Assembly (NCBI GenBank): GCA_021805565.1
Contig: JAJZFA010000033.1
Coordinates: forward strand, 1 to 64,000
DNA length: 64,000 nucleotides
Direction of reading: 5' to 3'
DNA from: Pseudomonadota bacterium
Lineage (GTDB): Bacteria > Pseudomonadota > Alphaproteobacteria > Acetobacterales > Acetobacteraceae
Shown here in pieces: positions 46,061-56,638 of this stretch; positions within the stretch are counted from its first letter, which is position 1, and every line of letters starts with the position of its first letter. Below the pieces are notes generated by a model that searched no databases, had not been told where the DNA came from, and saw only the letters and a program-made list of their open reading frames with translations. Position numbers and translations under genes: made by a program.

Positions 46061-47263
46061 CTATGCCACCTCGAACAGGCCGGCCGCACCCATCCCGCCG
46101 CCGACGCACATGGTCACGACGACGAATTTCGCGCCGCGCCGCTTGCCCTCGATCAATGCATGGCCGGTCATCCGGGCACCGGACATGCCATAGGGATGGC
46201 CGATGGAAATGGCGCCGCCATTGACGTTCAACTTGTCCGGGTCGATGCCCAGCCGGTCGCGGCAATACAGAACCTGACAGGCGAACGCTTCATTCAATTC
46301 CCACAGATCGATATCGTCCACGCGCAAACCATGTTTCGCCAGCAGCTTCGGCACGGCGAAAACCGGGCCGATTCCCATTTCGTCCGGCGCGCAGCCGGCC
46401 ACCGCCATGCCGCGATAGATGCCCAGCGGCTGCAAACCCCGGCGGGATGCCTCGGCTTCCTCCATCAGCACCGCGGCCGAAGCGCCGTCCGAAAGCTGCG
46501 AGGCATTACCTGCCGTGATGAATTTCCCCTGCTTCACCACCATGCCGCCGGCAAAGACCGGCTTCAGGCTGGACAGCCCTTCGAGCGACGTTTCCGGCCG
46601 GTTGCCTTCATCCCTGGTAATGGCGACCTTCCTGGAACTGGTTTCGCCGGTGGCTTTATCGGCAACCAGCATCTCCGTCGGCATGACAACGATCTCGTCG
46701 TCGAACCGGCCTGCCTGCTGTGCGGCCGCGGTGCGTTGCTGAGACCGCAGGGAGTATTCGTCCTGCGCCTCGCGGGACACATTGTAGCGGTCGGCGACCA
46801 ATTCCGCGGTTTCGATCATCATCATGTACAGTCCAGGAGCCTCCGCCAGCAGTTTTGGATCCTGCGCTCGGCTGCGGTTGACGGCGTTGGTCTGCACCAG
46901 CGAAATCGATTCCAGCCCGCCGCCGACGGTGATTTGCATATCGTCCTGGATAATCTGCTTGGCGGCGGTCGCGATTGCCATCAGGCCGGACGCGCACTGG
47001 CGGTCCACCGACATGCCCGCCACGCTGTCGGGCAGACCGGCGCGCAACGCGGCCTGACGCGCGACATTGAAGCCCTGCGCACCTTGCTGCAACGCGGCGC
47101 CCATCACCACGTCTTCGACTTCGGCCGGATCGACCCCGGCCCGTTTCACCGCCTGGGCGATGGCATGTCCACCCAGCGCCTGGCTTTGCGTGTCGTTGAA
47201 GGCGCCGCGATAGGCGCGTCCGATGGGGGTGCGGGCGGTGGATACGATAACGGCGCTGCGCAT
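46061..47263 (-). CDS. Acetyl-CoA C-acyltransferase (thiolase)
   Basis: A 400-residue thiolase. The nucleophilic cysteine is Cys90 in [20 protein letters not shown] carries the histidine and MCVGGGMGA the C-terminal cysteine. The pattern with [14 protein letters not shown] is common in FadA-like or acetyl-CoA acetyltransferase members that act in fatty-acid or branched substrate breakdown. It is followed by an esterase gene one base later. It differs clearly from the first thiolase of this window (24.2 kb). Confidence 0.92.
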   Translation of the reverse strand: MRSAVIVSTARTPIGRAYRGAFNDTQSQALGGHAIAQAVKRAGVDPAEVEDVVMGAALQQGAQGFNVARQAALRAGLPDSVAGMSVDRQCASGLMAIATAAKQIIQDDMQITVGGGLESISLVQTNAVNRSRAQDPKLLAEAPGLYMMMIETAELVADRYNVSREAQDEYSLRSQQRTAAAQQAGRFDDEIVVMPTEMLVADKATGETSSRKVAITRDEGNRPETSLEGLSSLKPVFAGGMVVKQGKFITAGNASQLSDGASAAVLMEEAEASRRGLQPLGIYRGMAVAGCAPDEMGIGPVFAVPKLLAKHGLRVDDIDLWELNEAFACQVLYCRDRLGIDPDKLNVNGGAISIGHPYGMSGARMTGHALIEGKRRGAKFVVVTMCVGGGMGAAGLFEVA

Positions 47264-47332
47264 CGGCTGGTTTCCTTTAGGACGTTTCGTCCATTATGGG
47301 CTGATTGGCGGAAAATTTGAAGTCCCGGCGGT

Positions 47333-49378
47333 TCAGGCCACAACCGGCAGGGCCATCCGAAGGCTCCGCGCCAGATTGGGCAGGATCGGGAGTAGCATAT
47401 CCAGATCCCGTTCCGCCTTACAGACCAGATATTGTTGGGCGGGCGGCGTGTCGCCGTCCGATTCCGGCAGCGGCAGGCCATCCGCACCCAGCGGCAGCGC
47501 CGTCAACCCCAGATCGCCATAGATGTGCAACAGTTCGGGGCCGGCGTGCCAGACAGCGGCATCCAATCCTTCCTGCGCCGCCAGATCGCGCAGGCGCCAG
47601 ATCGCCGAGACCCTGTCATTCTCCTCCCCAACCGGGTCGCCCAAACCAAGCAGCACCCGTCCGCACCGGCGGAATGCGATGGCGGACCGACCTGTCTCAC
47701 CCAGAACGACCCCATCGGCCACCTGATGCAGCCCCGCACCCATGGTCTGGATAAGCTGCCGAGCGTTCGCATCCCAGGGCAGATAGCGCACGCGGCCCGG
47801 CCGCAGCAGGAACCAGATCGCACTCAGCCCCAGCATCACCGATATCGCGACCGCCAGACGCACGGTATTGGGTAACTCGGGGGAGATGACCACCGCCCAG
47901 AATGCATTATTCTGCATCAGCCGAGTTTGGCCGCGCGTGACCGCCAAGGCGAACAGGGACAAACCCAGCACCGCGAGGGTCAGGGCGCTGCCTGGCTGGA
48001 GAGGCCCGCTCATCAGGTGCGCATGGCGATAAAAACATGTTCGGAACGGCGCCAGCAGCAAAATCGTCAGCACCAGGATGCCCACCACCCACAGCCGGCT
48101 GTCCTGCGTCGCCGCGAACGCCGCGCCCAGCACCAGCAACGCGATGGTAAGGCTCCATGCCAGATTGACCCGGTGCGACAGGCCGATGGCCATCATCACC
48201 AGACCCGCGCCAATGAGCGACGGCACGAACTGGCCGGCCTGGGCGGCGAGCGGACCATAATCGGGGTCGATCCAAGAGAAATTCGCCTCCGGCGCCAGCA
48301 CGCCAAGACATAGCATCAAGGCGCCGCACAGGCCGACCGCGCCGGTGGCGGCGGTAACGGCGAAGTCCGGTTCGCTCCAGCGGCCGATCGCCTGGACCGG
48401 CGGCAGGCGGCGGAAATGCCGGAACACGCCGCCGCCGCGCAACAGAACCTCGTTCCCGGCGAACAACGACCCGGCAAGGAACAGAGGTATCGCATAATAA
48501 TACAGACGGAACACCAGGATCGCACCGACGATGTGCGGCGCGCTGACATAAGGTTCCAGTCCGAACAACATCGCGGTATCGAACACCCCGATGCCGCCCG
48601 GCAGGTTGGCGGCCAGCCCGGCGGTGTACGAAGCGACATAGACGCCCAAAAAGATCAGCCATGTCAGGCCGGGCGCCGCCGGCAGCAGGGCGTAGAATAT
48701 GGTAGCGGTCACCGCGACATCGACCGTGGCCAAGAGAACCTGCACGACCGCCATGCGCCAGCCGGGCAGTTCGATATCGTGGCCGAACATTTTCACCCGG
48801 CCAAACATCCTGGCGAACGTCACATAGCCGAGGACAATTCCCCAAAACAACGCACCGACCGCGTACAGCGCGACCATGGGCAGATGCTGTCCGAAGAACG
48901 GAATGGCGCGCGGTTCCACGAATAGGATCGCGCCGCCCAGCACCAGTCCGCCAAGGCCGAACGTCAGGCTGCAGAACGCAACAGTCTTGCCGATCTGCAA
49001 CGGCGTCAGGCCCCAATGGGCATACAGCCGGTACCGCACGGCGGCCCCCGAAATGGCGGCGAACCCAAGATTATGCGCCAGCGCGTACGCACAGAACGAG
49101 GCGAAGGCCACCCGGCCGTACGATACTTTATGGCCCGCGTAGATCGTGCCAAGACGATCGTAAAATGTCAGGATGAAGTAGGACAGGATGGTCCAGGTAC
49201 CCGAAAACACCAGCGCGGCGACCGGAATCGCTTTCAGCGCGGCGCCAATATCCTTTAGGCTGAGATGACGAAACTCCCGTTGAACGACATAAATCGCGCC
49301 GATCAGCAGAAACACGCCCAACAGGGGCGGCAGGTGACGGGCCCAGTTTTTTAACCTGTGTCGCTTTCCTGACACCAT
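47333..49378 (-). CDS. MprF-like membrane protein with shortened synthase domain
   Basis: A 681-residue protein. Residues 1-520 hold about 13-14 membrane helices, the first 320 matching the lysyl-phosphatidylglycerol flippase part (YDRLGTIYAGHKVSYGRV, SYTAGLAANLPGGIGVFDT). The soluble part from about 545 matches only the first GNAT half of the MprF synthase domain (GRSAIAFRRCGRVLLGLGDPVGEE); the second half, which takes lysyl-tRNA, is missing, and only 69 bp separate its stop from the next gene. Full-length MprF is about 840-870 residues. It starts 3 bp after lysK ends, so the two are an operon, fitting a lysine-lipid role (inference). The synthase activity is doubtful. Confidence 0.75.
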   Translation of the reverse strand: MVSGKRHRLKNWARHLPPLLGVFLLIGAIYVVQREFRHLSLKDIGAALKAIPVAALVFSGTWTILSYFILTFYDRLGTIYAGHKVSYGRVAFASFCAYALAHNLGFAAISGAAVRYRLYAHWGLTPLQIGKTVAFCSLTFGLGGLVLGGAILFVEPRAIPFFGQHLPMVALYAVGALFWGIVLGYVTFARMFGRVKMFGHDIELPGWRMAVVQVLLATVDVAVTATIFYALLPAAPGLTWLIFLGVYVASYTAGLAANLPGGIGVFDTAMLFGLEPYVSAPHIVGAILVFRLYYYAIPLFLAGSLFAGNEVLLRGGGVFRHFRRLPPVQAIGRWSEPDFAVTAATGAVGLCGALMLCLGVLAPEANFSWIDPDYGPLAAQAGQFVPSLIGAGLVMMAIGLSHRVNLAWSLTIALLVLGAAFAATQDSRLWVVGILVLTILLLAPFRTCFYRHAHLMSGPLQPGSALTLAVLGLSLFALAVTRGQTRLMQNNAFWAVVISPELPNTVRLAVAISVMLGLSAIWFLLRPGRVRYLPWDANARQLIQTMGAGLHQVADGVVLGETGRSAIAFRRCGRVLLGLGDPVGEENDRVSAIWRLRDLAAQEGLDAAVWHAGPELLHIYGDLGLTALPLGADGLPLPESDGDTPPAQQYLVCKAERDLDMLLPILPNLARSLRMALPVVA

Positions 49379-49381
49379 GTC

Positions 49382-50959
49382 TCAGGCCGCGCCGGCCGGC
49401 CGGGCCAATGCGGCGCCGATCAGCGCGATGGTTTCCGGAACGCCGTATAGCGCCACGAAACCGCCAAAGCGCGGCCCTTCCCGCTGGCCCAGCAAAATTT
49501 GATACAAGGCGGCGAACCAGCTTCGCAGGTCGGGGAACGGATGACGCTTACCGACATCGAATACCAATGTCTGAATGGTTTCCGCCGACGTGTCGCCGAC
49601 GGCGCCGAGCGCCGTGGCGAGATCTTCGAGCGCGGTGCGTTCCATCGCGGTGGGCTGGCGGTAGCGTTTTTCCGGCCGGACGAAATCCCGGTAATACGCG
49701 ACTGCGTGGCTGACCAGACGCCCCAGCAGGGGCTGGGTTTCGGGGCTGGCGTCGGGGACGTAGCGGTGGATGAAACCCCACAGCATATCCGGCGAGTCCG
49801 CGTTCACGACACTGGCAAGGTTCAACAGCATGGCGAAAGAGATTGGGCTGCCGGCATGGTCCGGCAAGCGGCCGCCGTGGATATGCCAGACCGGATTGGC
49901 CGGATCGGGCTGCGCCCGCTGTTTGTCGAGATTGCCGGTGTATTCGTCCACCGCGCGGGGAATGACATCGAAGTGCAGCCGCTTTGCGCTGTTCGGCTTG
50001 TTATACATAAACTGGGACAGCGATTCCGGGGGCGCATAGGTCAGCCACTCATCGACCGACAATCCGTTACCTTTAGATTTGCTTATCTTTTGTCCATCCT
50101 GATCCAGGAACAATTCATAAGTCATACCTTCCGGCGGTTGACCGCCCAGAATGCGGCAAAGCCGGCTCGACAGCTTGACGGAATCGATCAAATCCTTGCC
50201 GGACATTTCGTAATCGACCTGGAGTGCATACCACCGCATAGCCCAATCGGCTTTCCATTGCAGCTTGCAAGCACCGCCTTTGACGGATGTTTCAAACCTG
50301 TCCCCGGTGGCCGGATCTTTCCAGGTCACTGTAGCGGCCACGGCATCGATCCCCTCCAACGGCACCTGCATCACAATGCCGGTATGCGGATGGATGGGCA
50401 GGATCGGCGAATAGGTGGCCTGACGTTCAGCCCGCAGCGTGGGTAAGGTCGCGGCCATGATGGCGTCGTGGCATTCCAGCACGCGGACCAGCGCGGCATC
50501 GAAACGGCCCGCTTTGTAGTATGCGGTGGAGGACGCGAATTCGTATTCGAAGCCGAAGGAGTCCAAAAACGCGCGCAGCCGCGCATTGTTGTGGGCACCG
50601 AAGCTGTCATGTGTGCCGAACGGGTCGGGGATTTGCGTCAGCGGCTTACCAAGATGCGGCGTCAGCCGGTCCTTATCCGGGATATTGTCCGGCACCTTGC
50701 GCAGCCCGTCCATATCGTCGCTGAAAGCCAGCAGCTTCGAGGGCAGACCGGTCAGTTCGGTAAAGGCGCGGCGCACCCATGTGGTTCGCGCGACCTCTCC
50801 GAACGTGCCGATATGCGGCAGGCCGGAGGGTCCGTACCCGGTCTCGAACAGCGCCGAGGTCTTTCCCGACGCCGCCAAACGGGCCACGACCTTACGCGCT
50901 TCCTCGAACGGCCAGGCCTTCGGACTATCGTTCGGGGTGTTGCGAATTGTATCGGACAT
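49382..50959 (-). CDS. lysK: Lysyl-tRNA synthetase, class I
   Basis: A 525-residue class I synthetase, unrelated to the class II LysS found in most bacteria but usual in many alphaproteobacteria. The HIGH signature is [11 protein letters not shown] (about residues 43-53) and the KMSKS loop is KISKSKGN at about residue 290. It charges tRNA-Lys. Catalytic regions are intact. The gene is 3 bp upstream of an MprF-like gene, so its product may also serve lipid lysylation. The ATG at 50959 is the family start. Confidence 0.94.
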   Translation of the reverse strand: MSDTIRNTPNDSPKAWPFEEARKVVARLAASGKTSALFETGYGPSGLPHIGTFGEVARTTWVRRAFTELTGLPSKLLAFSDDMDGLRKVPDNIPDKDRLTPHLGKPLTQIPDPFGTHDSFGAHNNARLRAFLDSFGFEYEFASSTAYYKAGRFDAALVRVLECHDAIMAATLPTLRAERQATYSPILPIHPHTGIVMQVPLEGIDAVAATVTWKDPATGDRFETSVKGGACKLQWKADWAMRWYALQVDYEMSGKDLIDSVKLSSRLCRILGGQPPEGMTYELFLDQDGQKISKSKGNGLSVDEWLTYAPPESLSQFMYNKPNSAKRLHFDVIPRAVDEYTGNLDKQRAQPDPANPVWHIHGGRLPDHAGSPISFAMLLNLASVVNADSPDMLWGFIHRYVPDASPETQPLLGRLVSHAVAYYRDFVRPEKRYRQPTAMERTALEDLATALGAVGDTSAETIQTLVFDVGKRHPFPDLRSWFAALYQILLGQREGPRFGGFVALYGVPETIALIGAALARPAGAA

Positions 50960-51152
50960 AACGCGGGAAGCTATGGACCGGGCGGCATCAGGTCAATCGG
51001 AACCATGCCCGTCCGAACGCATGGACACGAATTCATCGGTGGCCGAACCCGGCCGCTGGTCAAGTTGCGCCGACCGCGGATCGCCCATACCTTACTCGCA
51101 GGTAACCGATCGACCACAGAATAATCGACGACAGAATACGGGCAGGAAACGC

Positions 51153-52766
51153 ATGGCCGACGACAACGTCACCCAATCGCACACAGAATCGCCGCCGGCG
51201 TCCGCAGTGGGCTGGGAACCGGAACTGGCCGAATTGCGTCAGCGGCAGGCGCTTGCACGCGAAATGGGCGGCAAGGACCGGGTGGAGCGTCAGCACGCCG
51301 GCGGGCGGCTCACCGTCCGGGAACGGATCGATCGGATGCTCGATCCGGGCACCTTCAGGGAAATCGGTAGCATCGCCGGCAAGGCAACGTACGGTCCGGA
51401 CGGCGCAATCGCTGAATTTATGCCTGGCAACTGCATATTCGGCCGTGGCACGGTCGATGGGCGGCCGGTGGTGATCGCGGGCGACGATTTCACCCTGCGC
51501 GGCGGATCGGCGGATGCGTCCATCAAGGGCAAACCCAAGATGTCGGAGGAGATCGCGACACAATTCCGCATGCCGATCATCCGCCTGATCGAGGGCTCTG
51601 GCGGCGGCGGGTCTGTCAAGACGATCGAAACGACAGGACGGGCCAACCTGCCGGGCGGGCTGACGGAAACAACGTCGTTCGACCTTGTGGCCAACCAGAT
51701 GGCGCAGGTGCCCGTTGTCGGCCTCGGCCTGGGATCGGTCGCGGGTTTGGGGGCGGCCAGACTGGTGGCGTCGCATTATTCGGTGATGGTCAAGGAGATA
51801 GCCGCCGTTTTCGTCGCCGGACCGCCGGTGGTGGAACGCCTGGGCGAACCGCGGACCAAGCAGGAACTGGGCGGCTGGCAAATCCAGTTGCGCTGCGGCG
51901 CGGTCGATCACGCCGTCGATACCGAAGCCGACGCCTTCGCGGCCGCCCGGCGGTTTCTGTCATATCTGCCCAGTTCCATCCACGACGTTCCGCCGCGGGT
52001 GCGCGGATGGGACGATCCGGAGCGTGCGGATGAATCGCTGATCTCGGCCATCCCCAAGGTCAAGAAGCAGGCCTATCACATGCGCCGGATCATCGATTCG
52101 GTGGTGGATAAAGACAGCTTCTTCGAAATGGGCGCGCTGTTCGGCCGGTCCATCATTACCGGCCTGGCGCGTCTGGACGGCTGGCCGGTGGCGGTGATGG
52201 CCGGCGATCCGCTGTTCGACGGCGGTGCCTGGACGGCCGATGCGTGCAGCAAGATCGTCCGATTCGTCGATATGGCACAGACATTCCATCTGCCGGTGGT
52301 CCATCTGGTGGATTGTCCCGGCTTTCAGGTTGGGTTGCGGGCGGAAAGCAACGCGGTGATCCGCTGGGGCGTGCGCGCGCTGTCGGCGATCAACCAGACG
52401 ACGGTGCCATGGTGCAGCGTGATCGTGCGGAACTGTTACGGGGTCGGCGGCCTGGGGCACCAGCCGGTCGGGCATCTGTGCCTGCGCTATGCGTGGCCGT
52501 CCGCCAGTTGGGGATCGTTGCCGCTGGAAGGCGGGATCGAGGCGGCCTATCGCGCCGATATCGATGCGGCGGACGATCCGGTGGCGAAACTGGACGAAAT
52601 CGAGGTCCGGCTGAACCGGCTGCGGTCGCCCTTTCGCACAGCCGAGGCGTTCTGGGTCGATGAGGTGATCGACCCGCGCGATACCCGGAAACTCCTGTGC
52701 GACTTCGCCAATCTGGCGGCACCGTTGCGCACGCCGGGACCGTCGGCATTTGGCATGCGCCCGTGA
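51153..52766 (+). CDS. Acyl-CoA carboxylase carboxyltransferase (beta) subunit
   Basis: A 537-residue carboxyltransferase of the propionyl/methylcrotonyl/geranyl-CoA carboxylase type. The N-half shows RLTVRERIDRMLDPGTFREIG and GSGGGGSVKTIE; the C-half shows MGALFGRSIITGLARL and NCYGVGGLG with the acyl-CoA-binding glycines. It transfers CO2 from biotin to an acyl-CoA. The biotin carboxylase/biotin carrier subunit is not in the window. The start is ATG 51153 after GGCAGGAAAC; the in-frame ORF upstream overlaps lysK on the other strand. Confidence 0.9.
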   Translation: MADDNVTQSHTESPPASAVGWEPELAELRQRQALAREMGGKDRVERQHAGGRLTVRERIDRMLDPGTFREIGSIAGKATYGPDGAIAEFMPGNCIFGRGTVDGRPVVIAGDDFTLRGGSADASIKGKPKMSEEIATQFRMPIIRLIEGSGGGGSVKTIETTGRANLPGGLTETTSFDLVANQMAQVPVVGLGLGSVAGLGAARLVASHYSVMVKEIAAVFVAGPPVVERLGEPRTKQELGGWQIQLRCGAVDHAVDTEADAFAAARRFLSYLPSSIHDVPPRVRGWDDPERADESLISAIPKVKKQAYHMRRIIDSVVDKDSFFEMGALFGRSIITGLARLDGWPVAVMAGDPLFDGGAWTADACSKIVRFVDMAQTFHLPVVHLVDCPGFQVGLRAESNAVIRWGVRALSAINQTTVPWCSVIVRNCYGVGGLGHQPVGHLCLRYAWPSASWGSLPLEGGIEAAYRADIDAADDPVAKLDEIEVRLNRLRSPFRTAEAFWVDEVIDPRDTRKLLCDFANLAAPLRTPGPSAFGMRP

Positions 52767-53011
52767 CGGAGCGGTGCATTCGGTCCATCGCAGTAGGCGC
52801 CGGCCCGATCTTGCGCTCAGTCGCGGCAGAAACGCGGGTCGCCCCGCGCCCCCGGCACAGATCCGAGCGTGCACTGATAGAGTAATCGGCTCTTGCCTTG
52901 GTCGTGCATACGATCTCGACGAGAGTTTGTCGTGCGAGTGCATGCAAAAACGCCCTGCCCCGAGCGGCCGCACTACCGCATAGTGAGTCCGCGCGTATTC
53001 ATGGAGTCTCT

Positions 53012-54040
53012 ATGGCCTGGCCCACACAACAAGGGACGTTCGATGCCGGCGATATCGTCCTGCAAAGCGGCGCGCGCCTGGCCTCTGCCCGGCTATCCTG
53101 GAAAACGCATGGCACACTGTCCCCGGCCCGCGACAACGTCATCGTTTATCCCACCAGTTATGGCGCACGACACCCCGATCTGGAATGGCTGATCGGACCT
53201 GGCAAGATTCTGGATCCGTTACGGTGGTTCATCGTCATCCCAGACATGTTCGGCAACGGGTTGTCGTCCTCGCCATCGAACACACCGGATTATCCCACGA
53301 TGGTCACCATCCACGACATTGTACAGGTGCAGCGTAACGCCCTGCGGGCACTGTTCGGAATCGACCGGATTGCCTGCGTCTATGGCTGGTCGATGGGTGC
53401 GTTGCAGGCCTACCACTGGGCGGCGCTGTTTCCCGCGGCGGTCGAGCGCATCGTCGTGAACTGCGGTTCGGCGGCCACTTCGGTGCACAATCAGGTGTTT
53501 CTGCGGTCGCTCATGGCGGTGCTGGAAGCGGCGCCCCAGCATATCGGCAATGGCCGTTTTTCCACCGAACCGCGTGCCGCCAAACGCGCGTTCGGCCGGA
53601 TTTACGCGGGTTGGGCGCTCAGTCAGGATTTCTACCGCGCTGGATTGCATCCGGCGGTCGGTCCCGCCCCGAATTTGGGTGCTCGGGATTTGGAGACGTT
53701 CCTGAAAACCGATTGGGAAGACCGCTTCGGCGTGCGGCCGGCGGCGGATTTATATGCCCAGCTTTGCACCTGGGATACCGCCGATATCGCCGCCAATGCC
53801 CTGTACCACGGCGATAGACCCGCTGCGCTTCGCGCGATCCAGGCGCGGGTGCTGTTGATGCCGGGTGCCACCGATCTGTATTTCCGTACCGCCGACAACG
53901 AGGCCGAATTGCCGTTCCTGGCGAACGCCGCGCTGCGGCCGATCCCCAGCATCTGGGGCCATCGTGCCGGAAATCCGGTTGCCAATCCGGCCGATATGCT
54001 GTTCATCCAGCGCGAAGTACAAGACTGGCTCGCGCATTAA
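53012..54040 (+). CDS. Alpha/beta-fold hydrolase, MetX/homoserine O-acetyltransferase-like
   Basis: A 342-residue alpha/beta hydrolase of the homoserine O-acetyltransferase family. The nucleophile is in YGWSMGALQAYHWA (Ser about residue 127), with the family's preceding FVIPDMFGNGLSSSPSNT-like segment; a likely acid is in GATDLYF and a histidine in WGHRAGNP. The strict MetX signature is not fully kept, so it may act on another ester or amide. A RidA gene starts 17 bp after its stop and an acyl-CoA ligase follows, so it belongs to that operon. The ATG at 53012 has a weak ribosome site. Confidence 0.82.
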   Translation: MAWPTQQGTFDAGDIVLQSGARLASARLSWKTHGTLSPARDNVIVYPTSYGARHPDLEWLIGPGKILDPLRWFIVIPDMFGNGLSSSPSNTPDYPTMVTIHDIVQVQRNALRALFGIDRIACVYGWSMGALQAYHWAALFPAAVERIVVNCGSAATSVHNQVFLRSLMAVLEAAPQHIGNGRFSTEPRAAKRAFGRIYAGWALSQDFYRAGLHPAVGPAPNLGARDLETFLKTDWEDRFGVRPAADLYAQLCTWDTADIAANALYHGDRPAALRAIQARVLLMPGATDLYFRTADNEAELPFLANAALRPIPSIWGHRAGNPVANPADMLFIQREVQDWLAH

Positions 54041-54056
54041 AGCAGGGAGAGTGGAT

Positions 54057-54446
54057 ATGGCCGCGACAATCGCCCACAGCAATCCGTCGGCGGTGCGAAC
54101 CCCCACCGGCTACACTCATGCGATCCAGGTCTCCGGGGAGTACCGCCGTCTGATTATCTCCGGCCAGGTCGGCATGGCCGTGGACGGGACCGTGCCCGAT
54201 AGCGGCGATGGACAACTCGCGCAGGCTTTCGCCAATCTGCGCGCGATTTTAATGGCGAACGGGATGACGATCGAAAACATCGTTAAAACCACGGCATTTC
54301 TGACCGATCGCGACCTGCTGCCGGCCTACCGTCAGGCACGTTTGGCGGTGTTCGGCGACCATGCGCCGGCATCGACCCTGTTGTTCGTTGCCGGTCTGGC
54401 CGACCCGCGCTGGGTGGTGGAGATCGAAGCCGAGGCCGTGGCCTGA
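54057..54446 (+). CDS. RidA/YER057c/UK114 family protein
   Basis: A 129-residue trimeric protein that hydrolyses reactive enamines and imines or related intermediates. The conserved pieces LIISGQVGMAVDGTV, QAFANLRAILMANGMTIENIVK and the C-terminal VVEIEAEAVA are visible. The catalytic arginine common in RidA proper (near position 105) is not at the usual place, so substrate and activity may differ. AGGGAGAG precedes the ATG. It lies 1 bp before the acyl-CoA ligase gene. Confidence 0.87.
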   Translation: MAATIAHSNPSAVRTPTGYTHAIQVSGEYRRLIISGQVGMAVDGTVPDSGDGQLAQAFANLRAILMANGMTIENIVKTTAFLTDRDLLPAYRQARLAVFGDHAPASTLLFVAGLADPRWVVEIEAEAVA

Positions 54447-54447
54447 C

Positions 54448-55944
54448 ATGGACCCGATCCGCCGGAATACTGCGTGGGACGCCGTGCACAGAGCCGTTCG
54501 GCTGTTCCGGGACCGATCGGCGTTGGTGTTCGGCGACCGGGATTGGTCTTATGCCGCACTGGACCTGGCCGCGGGCCGTGTCGCGGGGTATTTTGCCGCG
54601 CTGGGGCTAAAACCGGGCGATCGCATCGCCGCCTATGGCCGCAATTCCGATGCGTATTTCATTGCCTTCCTGGCCTGTTTGCGCGGCGGATTTGTGCACG
54701 TTCCGGTTAATTATGCACTGACTGGCGAGGAGCTATCCTACATCGTCGTTCAGTCTGGCGCCCGGCTGGTTCTGGTGGGGGCAGGCCTGGAAGGCAACCT
54801 GAACGCTGTCTCGGTTCCGTCGCAGGCAATTCTGGATCTGATCGCGGTTGCACTGAACCCGGACGCCGCGGTGGGGCCCGAAGCGGATCTGGAAGACGAT
54901 TCCCTGGCACAGATTGTCTATACATCCGGCACGACGGCCGCGCCGAAGGGCGCAATGATGACCCATAAGGCGATGGTCTCGCAGTATTATTCGGTCATTC
55001 ACAACATGGACTACACCGGAACAGACCGGTGCCTCGCCGCCCTTCCGCTGTATCATACGGCGCAGATGCACGCCTTCACGCTGCCGCAGATCCTGGTTGG
55101 CGCGCGCAACATCCTGATCGAGGCGCCGGCGCCGGATATCGTTCTGCGGCTGATCGAGCAGGAAAAAATCACCTCGTTCTTCGCGCCGCCGACCGTGTGG
55201 ATCAGCCTGCTGCGCCACCCGGATTTTTCGGCGCGCGACCTTTCGTCCCTGGAAAAGCTCTATTACGGCGCGTCGATCATGCCGGTGCCGGTGCTGCACG
55301 AACTGCGCGAACGGTTGCCGCGCGCGCTTCCGTACAACTGTTACGGCCAGACCGAGATCGCGCCCTTAGCGACGGTGCTGCGGCCGGAGGAGCATGACGC
55401 GCGCCCGGCATCATGCGGACGCCCCGTCCTGAACGTGCAAACCCGCGTCGTCGATCCGGACATGAACGACGTGCCGGCGGGGACGCATGGGGAAATCGTG
55501 CATCGGTCGCCGCACCTGATGACCGGGTACTGGGACAAACCGGCCGAAACCGCCGAGGCTTTCGCAGGCGGATGGTTTCATTCCGGCGACGTAGGGTATT
55601 TCGACGACGAGGGCTACCTATACATCGTCGATCGCATCCGCGACGTGATCAACACGGGCGGCGTGCTGGTGGCTAGCCGGGAGGTGGAGGACGTGCTGTT
55701 CGCCCACCCCGCCGTGTCGGAAGTTGCTGTTGTCGGACTGCCCGACGATAAATGGATCGAGGCGGTTTGCGCGTTCGTGGTGCTGCGCGCGGGGCATGAC
55801 GCCACCGAAGCCGATTTGCAGAGTTTCGCCCGGCGACATCTGGCGCCCTATAAACTGCCAAAGAAAGTCGTGTTCGTCGAAAGCTTGCCGCGCAACACGG
55901 CGGGTAAATTGTTGAAACGGGAATTGCGGCATCTGTACGGTTAA
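54448..55944 (+). CDS. Acyl-CoA synthetase / AMP-dependent ligase
   Basis: A 498-residue adenylate-forming ligase that activates a carboxylic acid with ATP and CoA. The P-loop is QIVYTSGTTAAPKGA at about residues 155-169, the A5 motif is NCYGQTEIAP, the A7 GWFHSGDVGYFDDEG, and the A10 lysine is in NTAGKLLKRE. The acid could be fatty or aromatic. It starts one base after the RidA stop. An FMN reductase gene follows 121 bp later. Confidence 0.92.
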   Translation: MDPIRRNTAWDAVHRAVRLFRDRSALVFGDRDWSYAALDLAAGRVAGYFAALGLKPGDRIAAYGRNSDAYFIAFLACLRGGFVHVPVNYALTGEELSYIVVQSGARLVLVGAGLEGNLNAVSVPSQAILDLIAVALNPDAAVGPEADLEDDSLAQIVYTSGTTAAPKGAMMTHKAMVSQYYSVIHNMDYTGTDRCLAALPLYHTAQMHAFTLPQILVGARNILIEAPAPDIVLRLIEQEKITSFFAPPTVWISLLRHPDFSARDLSSLEKLYYGASIMPVPVLHELRERLPRALPYNCYGQTEIAPLATVLRPEEHDARPASCGRPVLNVQTRVVDPDMNDVPAGTHGEIVHRSPHLMTGYWDKPAETAEAFAGGWFHSGDVGYFDDEGYLYIVDRIRDVINTGGVLVASREVEDVLFAHPAVSEVAVVGLPDDKWIEAVCAFVVLRAGHDATEADLQSFARRHLAPYKLPKKVVFVESLPRNTAGKLLKRELRHLYG

Positions 55945-56065
55945 TATTGCCGGTTTGTCCTGGCCATGACCGGCCATCCGGGGGAACGCCCCGACGATGG
56001 CGGTTTCGATCCCGTCCGCGGCCGCACTTTTACAACATGCAATGTAAACCACAGGATAAGCATCG

Positions 56066-56638
56066 ATGTCCGAACACACACCGCTTCGCTTCGTCACGCT
56101 TCTGGGTAGCCTGCGCAAGGCTTCGTATCATCGTGCCGTTGCCCAGACACTCCCCGCCCTCGCCCCTAACGGCGTAACAATCGAACCGCTCGGTTCCATC
56201 GGCGATTTTCCCCTGTATAACGCCGACATCCAGGCCGAGGGCTTCCCCGCCCCGGTCGTCGCAATGGGCGAAGCCATCGCCGGGGCGGACGGCGTCATTA
56301 TCGTGACGCCGGAATACAACTATTCCATTCCGGGTGGACTGAAGAACGCGATCGACTGGCTGTCCCGCCTGCCGGGGGCGCCCTTCGCCGGTAAGCCAAC
56401 AGCGATCCAGACTGGTTCACCAGGATTGGTGGGCGGCGCGCGGGCTCAGTATCACCTGCGGCAGACCCTGGTGTTTCTGGATGCCGCCACGATGAACAAG
56501 CCGGAGGTCATGATCGCCCAGATCATGACCAAGGTTGACCTGACGGGCGGCGGACTGACGGATGAAGCGACCCGGACTTTCATCGCCGCTCAGTTGACGG
56601 CTTTCGCGGCATTCGCCCGGCGGGTCAATGCAGCTTGA
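56066..56638 (+). CDS. NADPH-dependent FMN reductase
   Basis: A 190-residue flavodoxin-like reductase. The phosphate loop is LLGSLRKASYHRA and the flavin-ring loop PEYNYSIPGGLKNAIDWLSR. It reduces FMN, quinones or azo compounds with NADPH and could supply reduced flavin to a partner oxygenase. Its last 14 bases overlap the NDH-2 gene tail on the other strand. Confidence 0.9.
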   Translation: MSEHTPLRFVTLLGSLRKASYHRAVAQTLPALAPNGVTIEPLGSIGDFPLYNADIQAEGFPAPVVAMGEAIAGADGVIIVTPEYNYSIPGGLKNAIDWLSRLPGAPFAGKPTAIQTGSPGLVGGARAQYHLRQTLVFLDAATMNKPEVMIAQIMTKVDLTGGGLTDEATRTFIAAQLTAFAAFARRVNAA

